This document shows, piece after piece, positions 55,041 to 63,345 of a stretch of DNA of 64,000 nucleotides (position 1 is its first letter; each line of letters begins with the position of its first letter). The position numbers were made by a program, and so were the translations under genes. The notes beneath the pieces were generated by a model, which searched no databases, had not been told where the DNA came from, and saw nothing but the letters and a program-made list of their open reading frames with translations. The DNA lies in the NCBI GenBank assembly GCA_029027825.1, contig CP093399.1:2108001-2172000 (forward strand). Reading direction: 5' to 3'. This DNA is from Rs1 sp029027825. Lineage in GTDB: Bacteria > Pseudomonadota > Gammaproteobacteria > Pseudomonadales > Balneatricaceae.

Positions 55041-55223
55041 ATGCGCAGTGCAAATATTGGTTTTACAGTGCAACTGGACAAACCTTAACTTCGCGCTCAT
55101 ATGCGCCCTGTTTTACTGAATAAATGCATCCCTGCATAAAAACCTAGCCTCAGTGGCTATTTTTCTGACCGCCGTAGAATCAATAGCTCACACTCTGTAG
55201 TGCAGTGAGGCCACTGTTTCAGA
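55017..55223 (-). repeat. MITE-like element, 207-bp copy inside a gene end (copy F)
   Basis: It begins CCTGAGGCCATGACTTTAA and ends GCAGTGAGGCCACTGTTTCAGA, with the interior of the long class. The flanks AATAT / CATAT are a 4-of-5 target duplication. It overlaps the YjbR-like gene by 24 bases. It is more diverged than the copies at 52936-53435, so older. Confidence 0.75.
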
Positions 55224-55663
55224 CATATGGAAACACAGATAGCCCTTACCGTAAGGAGGCTACTGGTTGTCTGGCTACCGTTAACACAGAGCCCAGAACT
55301 TTTCATTTTGCCTAGTAGGCTAGCTAAGTAAGAGTCTATCTCCTTTATATCAGAAAACTTGGCAAGGACTGGTCATTACCAGCGTCTCTTATCGCGAATA
55401 TTAGGCTCTTAGTTACCCACAGGGAATATGTGGAGTTGTTCAAAGGCTCTTTCTTTAGAGACGTATGTCACTAGTTTAAATATTCAATAAGTAACTAAAA
55501 TATAAAGATTGATTTTCGCTAATAATACTCAATCGACCACACTTTATTCATCTATAAATAACGAGACTTGATTGCAAATCTTTGAAATTAAAACTATTAT
55601 AGACAGGATAAAGCGAACGATAACAATTCGTATTATCCAATATAATTTGTAGAGAAAGTCGCA
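55224..55663. other. Intergenic, no gene seen
   Basis: About 440 bases ahead of the CHASE-GGDEF-EAL gene. No conserved frame, RNA or clear promoter found. Confidence 0.4.
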
Positions 55664-58375
55664 TTGAACTTTAGATTGAAACTCTCACCCTTCGCTTTCA
55701 CTCTCTTAGTCGCTATATTATTGCTACCTTGTATTATTGGCTTTTTTTACACTGTTACAATGCTAGAACAAAGGGAGCAGCACAGATCACTGCAAAATCG
55801 TGCGCAAACTCAATTCCAAAAAGTCCAATCCTCATTTGTTGAAATTACCTCTCTTTTACAAACACTACGTAGCCTATTTGAATTAAATCCTCAGTTGAGT
55901 CGTGCAGAATTTGATTATGTTGTCTCTTCTCAACCTATTGCAGATTACGGGATTAGTGCATTTGAGTGGATTCCAAAAGTACCTGTACATCAACTGAGAA
56001 ATTGGGTCAAAGACGTGAGATCAAGTGGCCAATTCAATTTCAAAAGCAATTATAATTATCTGTATCAAGATAAAAGAATTCCTGATACTTTCCCCATAAA
56101 GTACAGCTCTTCCAGCCAAATGGCAGGTTTTTCCCTAGGAAAAAATTTAGCCCAAGATTATCGCTTTGCCCCTTTACTACTAAAAGCCCAGCAAAGCCCC
56201 AGTATACAATTAGCAATAAACCGACGGCCAGACACCGATAAGTTACCCATATCTCGCATTGTTTTAGCCACATACCAAAATGACGATTTCTCTTACTCAA
56301 GTTTAATAGGTTATGTAGCTGCCTCTTTCAATCTCGAAGAAACACTTAACGTACTTTTAGGTAACAGTTTATCTAATTTAAATCTATGTCTAGTTGTCAA
56401 TCAACAGCAAGAGCTGCTTATTGCAGATAAAGCACTTAACATTTTTCAAAATTGCCAATCAATTCCCCATGCTAGAAGCTGGCAAGTAAACTATAATTTT
56501 GCTGGAAAACAACTTCTTTTCACATTTTTTAATAGTGACCACAATCTTAATTCAAAATATTACAGCGCCGCTCATCTGGCAACTTTTGCTTTTTTTATAG
56601 CCGCTTTATTTAGCTTATTTTATTTATACACATCAAGAAAATATGCTTTAGAGGTTGAGTGTTTAATCAAACGAAAACAAGAGCGGTTTGAAGACTTATC
56701 GGAGAACTATAGTAAATTATTTATGCTGTCTGTCGATGGCATCTATAAAGCCAATATTGAGGGTCAGCTATTACAGGCCAACCCAGCCTTTGCCAGCGCC
56801 TTCAACTACGAATCTGAGCAAGATATTTGCCACCATAGGCAAAGCATAAGTTCACTATTACATGTGAGTGCGGCCAGTTATCAGCTGTTTATTGAAAAAT
56901 TACAAACCGAGGGGCAAGTTAGCAATTTTGAATGGTTAGGCCTGAGTAGCGATAATCAACCGGTCTGGGTGGTAGAGAATGCTTATCTAATTAAAGGTGA
57001 CGCAGACAACGTTTGCTACCAAGGTTTCATTAGTATCATTACTGAACGTAAAAATGCCGAGCTGAAACTACAGTATCAAGCACAGTATGACTCCTTAACT
57101 GGGCTTAGAAATAGAATTTCTTTTGTCAATTTTTTAGACAGCCAAATGCTAGACAATAACTCTGGGCAACTTGCCGTTTTATTCGTTGATATCGATCGCT
57201 TTAAATCTATCAATGATAATTTTGGACACACGACCGGTGATGAAGTTCTAGTCGAGTTTTCACAGCGATTGGCAAGCTGTTTTGATAGGGGCCAAGTGGC
57301 TAGATTTGGTGGCGATGAGTTTGCAATATTACTAGATAATGTTACCAATACCGCGCACTTACAAGCTCTTTGCCAACAGATTATTAGTCAATTACAACCT
57401 AGCTTTAAAGTGAGTGGGCGAAATAACTTTAAAGTGACAGCAAGCATTGGTGCTAGCCTAATCACTAGCCAATGTGACAACGCAACTCAAGCCTTACAAC
57501 AAGCTGATCTTGCAATGTACAGCGTAAAGCAAAATGGTAAGAACAATCTTGCAATTTATGACAAAAAATTAAGTGAGCAACTGCAAAAACGTTTAACTCT
57601 TGAATTACTACTGAAAGACGCACTTCTTAATCAAGAGTTTTATATCGTTTACCAACCAGTGATGGATCTACAGCGTTTGGCTGTGGTTGGGTTTGAAGCC
57701 TTAATCCGCTGGAAAAGCCCTGAACTCGGCTTAATATCACCAGTTGATTTTATTCCCGTATTAGAAGAGTTGAATATAATTGACGCTGTGGGTGAATGGA
57801 TAATTCGTCAAACTTGTGCGCAAATATCTGAATTTATCAGCATTTCACAAAACCCTAGCTTATTCATAAACATTAATGTTTCACCTAAACAGTTGATTTT
57901 CGGCGATATTGCACAGCTGTTAGAACAGCAGTTGCAAATACCCTATTTAAAATCTAACAATATACATATCGAGATTACTGAGACGCAAATTTATTCAAAC
58001 GAAGACGCTTTGATGCGTCAGCTTAATAAGATTAACGCTTTAGGGATAGGCATCTTCATTGATGATTTCGGTACTGGCCACAGCTCCCTTGAACGGTTAG
58101 TTAACTACCCTTTACAAGGCATAAAGCTGGATCGATCATTTGTCAGCGGCTTAACACTAAATAGTAATAATGCCATTGTACTGGAAGCAACAGTCAGAAT
58201 GGCCGACCTACTGGGCTTAGAAGTGACGGTAGAGGGGATTGAACAAAAGCATCAACAAGAGTTCTTTAACGTCTTAGGTTGCCGCTTCGCTCAGGGATAC
58301 TTATTTCACACCCCCCTTGAAGTGCAGCAGGTTTTACATCTAATTGAAAAAACATCATTGAAAAACAAAACCTAA
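55664..58375 (+). CDS. CHASE-PAS-GGDEF-EAL membrane c-di-GMP enzyme
   Basis: A 903-residue inner-membrane protein with TTG start (MNFRLKLSPF). Helix 1 at about 12-30, a periplasmic CHASE domain (about 75-290; FEWIPKVP, FPIKYSSSSQ), helix 2 at about 305-325, a PAS domain (about 345-465; GIYKANIEGQLLQANPAFAS), GGDEF (about 470-630; YDSLTGLRNR, VDIDRFKSIND, RFGGDEFAIL) and EAL (about 645-895; FEALIRW, NINVSPKQL, IEITETQ, DDFGTGHSSL, KLDRSFV, VEGIEQ, AQGYLF). Both active sites look intact, so it may synthesise and hydrolyse c-di-GMP in response to a periplasmic ligand. Six bases on, a ferric-type binding protein follows, suggesting a shared operon. Confidence 0.93.
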   Translation: MNFRLKLSPFAFTLLVAILLLPCIIGFFYTVTMLEQREQHRSLQNRAQTQFQKVQSSFVEITSLLQTLRSLFELNPQLSRAEFDYVVSSQPIADYGISAFEWIPKVPVHQLRNWVKDVRSSGQFNFKSNYNYLYQDKRIPDTFPIKYSSSSQMAGFSLGKNLAQDYRFAPLLLKAQQSPSIQLAINRRPDTDKLPISRIVLATYQNDDFSYSSLIGYVAASFNLEETLNVLLGNSLSNLNLCLVVNQQQELLIADKALNIFQNCQSIPHARSWQVNYNFAGKQLLFTFFNSDHNLNSKYYSAAHLATFAFFIAALFSLFYLYTSRKYALEVECLIKRKQERFEDLSENYSKLFMLSVDGIYKANIEGQLLQANPAFASAFNYESEQDICHHRQSISSLLHVSAASYQLFIEKLQTEGQVSNFEWLGLSSDNQPVWVVENAYLIKGDADNVCYQGFISIITERKNAELKLQYQAQYDSLTGLRNRISFVNFLDSQMLDNNSGQLAVLFVDIDRFKSINDNFGHTTGDEVLVEFSQRLASCFDRGQVARFGGDEFAILLDNVTNTAHLQALCQQIISQLQPSFKVSGRNNFKVTASIGASLITSQCDNATQALQQADLAMYSVKQNGKNNLAIYDKKLSEQLQKRLTLELLLKDALLNQEFYIVYQPVMDLQRLAVVGFEALIRWKSPELGLISPVDFIPVLEELNIIDAVGEWIIRQTCAQISEFISISQNPSLFININVSPKQLIFGDIAQLLEQQLQIPYLKSNNIHIEITETQIYSNEDALMRQLNKINALGIGIFIDDFGTGHSSLERLVNYPLQGIKLDRSFVSGLTLNSNNAIVLEATVRMADLLGLEVTVEGIEQKHQQEFFNVLGCRFAQGYLFHTPLEVQQVLHLIEKTSLKNKT

Positions 58376-58396
58376 CTTAACTTGCAGACACTTATC

Positions 58397-59443
58397 ATGA
58401 AACTATCTGTCTATTCATCATCAAAATTTTCTCTTTCTTGGTGTTCAACGCTCTTTATAAGTCTAGTGGCAATTCCAATTTCAGCTCAAGAGGTGAACAT
58501 TTACTCTGCGCGTCAATCATTTCTGATCAAGCCAATTATGGATGATTTTACCAAGCAAACCGGTATCGTAACCAATATTGTCTACGAACGTAGCAGTCTA
58601 GTTAAGCGCTTAACTATTGAAGGATCAGCATCAGCAGCTGATTTAGTGCTCACTTCTGATGTAGCTCCTTTGTATCAATTGGCAAAAATTGATTTAATCG
58701 AAAAAGTAGAGAGTGAAATTTTAGCTCGTAACATTCCCATTCAATTTCGTGACCCTCATAACCTATGGTTTGGATTAACCTCAAGAGCCCGAATTATCTA
58801 CGCATCAAAAGAAAGAGTTGATCCTTTAGAAATCAGCCAATATGAAGATTTGATGGATTCTAAATGGCGAGGGCGTATTTGCAGTCGTTCAGCTAAGCAT
58901 AATTATATGCTATCGCTTATTAGCTCTATGATTTTAGCAAAAGGAGAACAATTTACAGGTCTATGGCTTAGTGGTATCAAAGAAAATTTAGCCCGTAAGC
59001 CACAGGGAAATGACCGGGCGCAAGTAAAGGCTATTAGTGAAGGTGTATGTGATATAGCCTTGGTCAACAGTTACTATTTCGGTAAAATGTTAACCAACCA
59101 GCGCAAACCAGAACAAAGCAAATGGGCACGAGACGTACATTTAATTTTTCCAAATCAAGACAATCGCGGTAGCCACATGAACATTAGCGGCATCGCCTTA
59201 ACTAAAAATGCGCCGAATAAAGCGAATGCTATCAGATTAATGGAATATTTAAGTGGTAAGCGGGCACAATTTATTTACGCTCAAAAAAATCACGAATTCC
59301 CAGTCAACAGTAACACTCCGTATTCGCCATTATTAAACAAATACATGCCTAAGTTCAAGCAAGACAAAGTAGCACTCGCTCACATAGCAGCAGGGCATAA
59401 ACAAGCATTGGCACTCATCAAAAAAGTGAAATTTGATCAATAG
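58397..59443 (+). CDS. Ferric-iron-type ABC substrate-binding protein (FbpA/FutA-like)
   Basis: I chose ATG at 58397 (MKLSVYSSSKFSLSW), giving a signal peptide cleaved after about SAQ; a TTG at 58382 is in frame. The 348-residue periplasmic protein carries VNIYSARQSFLIKPIMDDF, the FbpA-family N-lobe, and the adjacent Tyr pair in DIALVNSYYFGKM that ligates Fe(III) in this family. No permease or ATPase genes adjoin. It sits 21 bases after a CHASE-GGDEF-EAL gene, so it may feed an iron importer elsewhere or present iron status to the CHASE domain; the latter is speculation. A terminator hairpin follows. Confidence 0.87.
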   Translation: MKLSVYSSSKFSLSWCSTLFISLVAIPISAQEVNIYSARQSFLIKPIMDDFTKQTGIVTNIVYERSSLVKRLTIEGSASAADLVLTSDVAPLYQLAKIDLIEKVESEILARNIPIQFRDPHNLWFGLTSRARIIYASKERVDPLEISQYEDLMDSKWRGRICSRSAKHNYMLSLISSMILAKGEQFTGLWLSGIKENLARKPQGNDRAQVKAISEGVCDIALVNSYYFGKMLTNQRKPEQSKWARDVHLIFPNQDNRGSHMNISGIALTKNAPNKANAIRLMEYLSGKRAQFIYAQKNHEFPVNSNTPYSPLLNKYMPKFKQDKVALAHIAAGHKQALALIKKVKFDQ

Positions 59444-59451
59444 TTAACATA

Positions 59452-59484
59452 GCTGAAGCGGGATAAAATCGCTCCCGATTCAGC
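59452..59484. terminator. Terminator hairpin between convergent genes
   Basis: The stem GCTGAAGCGGGA with TCCCGATTCAGC (11 of 12 pairs) has a 9-base loop and is placed between two convergent genes. Confidence 0.6.
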
Positions 59485-59503
59485 CATCTATTTCTGGATG
59501 GGG

Positions 59504-60550
59504 CTAGTTAGATACTACCAAAGCTCGCTGCTCTTCCATCCCCATCGATAAAATTAAAGGCTCCGCTGACTGTTGTCGTCGAATAAAATCTTGCTTACAG
59601 CTTAATCCCTGCCAGTTTATCGCTATTAAACTTTGTGCCACCGCACCACCTAAGGTAGTACCGGGGCCCAAGATGATGATTTGATCAGGGGCAAATTCTT
59701 TTACCGCCACTTGTATCGCCTTGCTGAAATCGTAGGTTTCCACTACTTGTTCACCTAAAGTGTAATCCCAAAGCGCGCGCACATCTGTGGATAGAGGCTG
59801 CCATATATGCCCTCTTCCATCAATCATCGGTACAGGGGCCTGTTGAAATATACTACTGGGTAATATGTCTCTGCCCATCTCAGAGATAGACTGCAATAGC
59901 GGACTGTGAAAAGCACTGTGATTAAACAGGCGCATAGGAAAACGCTCTTGTTCAATAGGTAGGAGTGAAGTTAAAGCTTTCAACGCCGCGTCATTGCCAG
60001 CAAATACCACGAAACCGCCTAAGTTTATCGAGATATATAGCGCACAATCTGCTTGTTGATTTACTTGAGCGAGCACTTGCTGGATCATTTCTTTACGCCC
60101 GGCAATCTCGCGCCACTCTTGATCGACCAGCGGATAGATAATTTGCCCACCTTGCAGGTGCTGATGCATAAACGTCCCCATAGTATTGATCACGTGCAGG
60201 GCGTTCTGCTCAGATAAAGCGCTGGCGCAACCTAAAGCAACATACCAACCAAGGGAGTTTCCAGTGATCGCCTGCACCTCAAATTTGCTTAGATCAATCG
60301 ATAAAAAATCCGCATAGGCACAGGCATAAACTAACGCTGAGGCATTATCACCTCGGGTGTGTTTACTCATGCTATATTTATCAGCGGCATCTAACTCGCT
60401 GATGGTAGGTTGAGAGCAACTTTCTCGATAGGCATCTATTTGTGCTAGTAATGGTCCTTTATCGCTGTGCCAACGCTGCAAATATCCCAGCTCATTTTTG
60501 TTGTAGGTACCTCTGCCTGGACAGACCACCAATGCTTTTTTCTGTTGCAT
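59504..60550 (-). CDS. FabD-like acyltransferase paired with the E1 dehydrogenase
   Basis: Starting at ATG 60550 (MQQKKALVVCPGRGTYNKNE), 348 residues. It has the alpha/beta acyl-carrier-protein acyltransferase fold: the nucleophile Ser in ITGNSLGWYVAL (family GHSxG), Gln/Arg-type loops, and the catalytic His in FNHSAFHSPLLQ. The glutamine-hydrolase-like oxyanion segment is modified (VVCPGRGTY). It starts one base after the stop of the E1 gene, so the two are co-expressed. A malonyl- or other acyl-CoA:ACP transferase coupled to an E1 enzyme could load an unusual acyl unit; the substrate is unknown. Confidence 0.8.
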   Translation of the reverse strand: MQQKKALVVCPGRGTYNKNELGYLQRWHSDKGPLLAQIDAYRESCSQPTISELDAADKYSMSKHTRGDNASALVYACAYADFLSIDLSKFEVQAITGNSLGWYVALGCASALSEQNALHVINTMGTFMHQHLQGGQIIYPLVDQEWREIAGRKEMIQQVLAQVNQQADCALYISINLGGFVVFAGNDAALKALTSLLPIEQERFPMRLFNHSAFHSPLLQSISEMGRDILPSSIFQQAPVPMIDGRGHIWQPLSTDVRALWDYTLGEQVVETYDFSKAIQVAVKEFAPDQIIILGPGTTLGGAVAQSLIAINWQGLSCKQDFIRRQQSAEPLILSMGMEEQRALVVSN

Positions 60551-60551
60551 G

Positions 60552-62804
60552 TTACAGCTCCCGATCAGAAGAGTTAAGCAGCGCAAGTGCCGCTGCTACG
60601 ATGGAATCACAACTAGGTAGAGTGACGGTGGCGGCTTTTCCTAAAGGAATAAAGCTATCTAAAGCTGTGATGCTGGCAAGTTTAGGTTTTTTACCTCGAT
60701 GCTCAGCCTTTTGTGCAAATAAACTGATCAATGCCTCAGACTGAGAACCCGTTTCACGGCACTCATCCACCACCAGTATATTTTCGCATTCATTGACCGC
60801 GCTCAATAATAATTCTTCATTGATTGGCGCCAACCAGCGTAAATCGATCACCCTGATATTGATATTATGCGTGTCCGCAAGAATTTTTTCCGCTTGACGA
60901 GAGAGATAATAACCATTGCCATAGCTAACGATTGCTAAGTCCGTGCCCTGTTGATATTGACCTATTTGCCCAAGACTAATACCTCCAGCTTCTCCTGGAT
61001 CAGTCGCCGGCTGTGGATGAGGATATTGCGCTAGCCATAAGCCATCCTCTGCAGCGTGTAAGTCTCTGGTCATATACAGAGCTATAGGTTCAATAATGAC
61101 AATAATTCGCTGCTCCTCAAGTGCCAAACGGACACATTCGCGCAACATCAGCACCGCATCTGCACCATTGCTAGGGCAGGCAATAATAAGCCCCGGAATA
61201 TCTCTTAATACCGCGATGCTATTATCATTGTGAAAGTGCCCACCAAAACCTTTTTGATACCCTAAACCGGCGATCCGAATAATCATCGGGTTAGTGTATT
61301 GACCGTCAGAGAAAAAGCTCAATGTGGCTGCCTCACCGCGCAACTGATCATCAGCATTGTGTAAATACGCCAAAAATTGAATTTCAGGTATAGGTAAGAA
61401 ACCGTTGTGAGCAAGACCAATAGCCAAGCCCAGAATGCTTTGTTCATCTAAGAGGGTGTTAATGACACGATCCGAGACAAAGCGTGCATGTACTTTACCA
61501 GTCACATTATAGACCCCTCCTTTGGGGCCGATATCTTCACCGGCGAGTATTATGTTTTGGTGCTCGGCCATTAAATCAGTAATCGCCCAGCTAATCAGCC
61601 GAGCCGTGTGAGCAGGCTTTTGCAGTGCCTTCCAATCACTTGCAAACAATTTCTCACGCTGCGCATCCTCGATACCACACTTTTTCATCGGTGCCAATTT
61701 TGGCGGTATAATAGCTGCCATCACTTGAGCGGCACTCACCAGTTTTGGTCTTAATGCCGCTTCAATAGCTACTCTTTCAACCCTTTCGCCGATTTTTTGG
61801 TACAAATTTAGCACTTCGTCGGCAGTTAATATTCCTTCACTGATAACGATATTGGCGCTGTGTAATAAAGGATCATTTGCCTCTGCAGCTTCAACTTCTT
61901 GCCTACTGATATAGGCGGTTTGCACATCGGAACCAGCATGCCCGTACAGACGAACACAATTCATATGTAAAAATATAGGCTTGCGGTGTTTACGCACTTG
62001 ATACTCAGCTTCGCGTGCCACTTTATAAGTATCGAGAATATCTAAACCGTTACAGCGCATATAATTAAGTGCCGGTCTTTGAGAAAAGCCCGCTTCAATC
62101 CAGCCACCTGGGGTTTTAGTCGATATACCGATGCCGTTATCTTCACAGATAAAGACCAGCGGCATCGGGATATTTTGATAAGCGGACCAACAGGCGCTAT
62201 TAAAAGCCCCCTGTGAGGTTGAATGGTTGGCCGAGGCATCGCCAAAACTTGCCAGCACCACCGAATCATGCCGCATTTGCATATTATCGGGCCGATGGCG
62301 ACGGGAGAGGCCGATACTATATGCAGCGCCGACTGCTTTAGGTAGATGTGATGCGATAGTACTAGTCTGTGGCGGAATAAACAGTGCTTTTGATCCCAGT
62401 ACTTTATGACGGCCACCGGAAATAGGGTCATCTGCAGAGGCGCTAAAGCTCAATAACATATCCCAGGTGGGGGTTTGACCAGACAGCAATTTGGACCGTT
62501 GGATAAAAAAGGCCGCATCTCTATAGTGTAAAAATGCCATATCATCGACTCTAAACGCTGCCGAAATGGCCGCATTTCCCTCGTGCCCAGAACTGCCTAT
62601 GGTATAAAACCCTTCACCTCGAGCCTGCATTTTCCGTGAGGTTCGGTCCAACTGTCTGCTTAATATTTGACTTTCAAAAATTTCCATCAGCTTACTCTTA
62701 CTCAGCCCCGATTGGGCTAAGCTGACCGTTGATAAGCGCTTTGGCAAATCGTTAGTTGACAGTTTTTCTAAAAAATTAAGGTGTACAACCTCGGCACGAT
62801 CCAT
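60552..62804 (-). CDS. Thiamine-diphosphate E1 dehydrogenase, alpha-beta fused
   Basis: A 750-residue fusion of the alpha and beta subunits of a 2-oxo-acid dehydrogenase E1. The alpha half (about 30-380) has ARGEGFYTIGSSGHEGNAA, DDMAFLHYRDAAFF and the TPP motif GDASANHSTSQGAF ending in CEDNGIGIS. The beta half (about 415-745) has ILAGEDIGPKGGVYNVTGKV, DEQSILGLAIGLAHNGFLPI, FLAYLHNADDQLRGE and DLRWLAPINEELLL. E1 enzymes decarboxylate a 2-oxo acid and pass the acyl to a lipoyl E2. No E2 or E3 gene is here; the partner is instead a FabD-like acyltransferase. GGAG sits nine bases before the ATG. The closest relatives are likely branched-chain or acetoin-type E1s. Confidence 0.88.
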   Translation of the reverse strand: MDRAEVVHLNFLEKLSTNDLPKRLSTVSLAQSGLSKSKLMEIFESQILSRQLDRTSRKMQARGEGFYTIGSSGHEGNAAISAAFRVDDMAFLHYRDAAFFIQRSKLLSGQTPTWDMLLSFSASADDPISGGRHKVLGSKALFIPPQTSTIASHLPKAVGAAYSIGLSRRHRPDNMQMRHDSVVLASFGDASANHSTSQGAFNSACWSAYQNIPMPLVFICEDNGIGISTKTPGGWIEAGFSQRPALNYMRCNGLDILDTYKVAREAEYQVRKHRKPIFLHMNCVRLYGHAGSDVQTAYISRQEVEAAEANDPLLHSANIVISEGILTADEVLNLYQKIGERVERVAIEAALRPKLVSAAQVMAAIIPPKLAPMKKCGIEDAQREKLFASDWKALQKPAHTARLISWAITDLMAEHQNIILAGEDIGPKGGVYNVTGKVHARFVSDRVINTLLDEQSILGLAIGLAHNGFLPIPEIQFLAYLHNADDQLRGEAATLSFFSDGQYTNPMIIRIAGLGYQKGFGGHFHNDNSIAVLRDIPGLIIACPSNGADAVLMLRECVRLALEEQRIIVIIEPIALYMTRDLHAAEDGLWLAQYPHPQPATDPGEAGGISLGQIGQYQQGTDLAIVSYGNGYYLSRQAEKILADTHNINIRVIDLRWLAPINEELLLSAVNECENILVVDECRETGSQSEALISLFAQKAEHRGKKPKLASITALDSFIPLGKAATVTLPSCDSIVAAALALLNSSDREL

Positions 62805-63345
62805 ATAAAAACTCCACCAGTTACAGCCAACCTACAAAAACAAAATCAATAATAGACTAGTCAAATTTGATTAAATTCATGAGTTTAAAAATTTGTAAAG
62901 AAGTTATAGCACGCTTTTCACCACGGGGTACTGATCAATTAAAATTTACTGCCTATTTTGTATGTTTAAACTCACCTAAAAAGCTTTATGTCAAAAGAAC
63001 TGCAAAAAAATAAATTATTTAACGGTACACAAAGCTGTCGCTAGCAAGCCATCGGCACCCACTCACCGAAGATCGCCGCTGATCTAGCTATTAGCATGAT
63101 GATGCGATTGATTTTTAGCAAAAAAACTGCATAATTGACCGCTGCTCAATAGAGCTGATATTTTGCCATTTATACGCTATATCTAGATTGTCATTTATAC
63201 AATTTTGGATCGGTGATTTCAAAGTGAAAACAGTATGCTGAGGTTTGGTCATCAGCACTGTTAATTCAAGCTCTGAATTAGCACTCTAGATGCTCACTGG
63301 CTGCTAAATAAATTATATTTCCCCACTACTTGTAGAATTCACCCG
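62805..63345. other. Intergenic region between the E1 operon and speA
   Basis: About 540 bases between divergent genes, holding both promoters. From about 63209 a strongly decayed copy of the MITE-like repeat may be present. No gene or RNA seen. Confidence 0.4.
63209..63320 (-). repeat. Decayed fragment of the MITE-like element
   Basis: GGATCGGTGATTTCAAAGTG, then AACAG, and farther on TGCTAAATAAAT resemble the left end and middle of the 209-bp class. The right end is missing. Weak match; could be partly chance. Confidence 0.35.
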
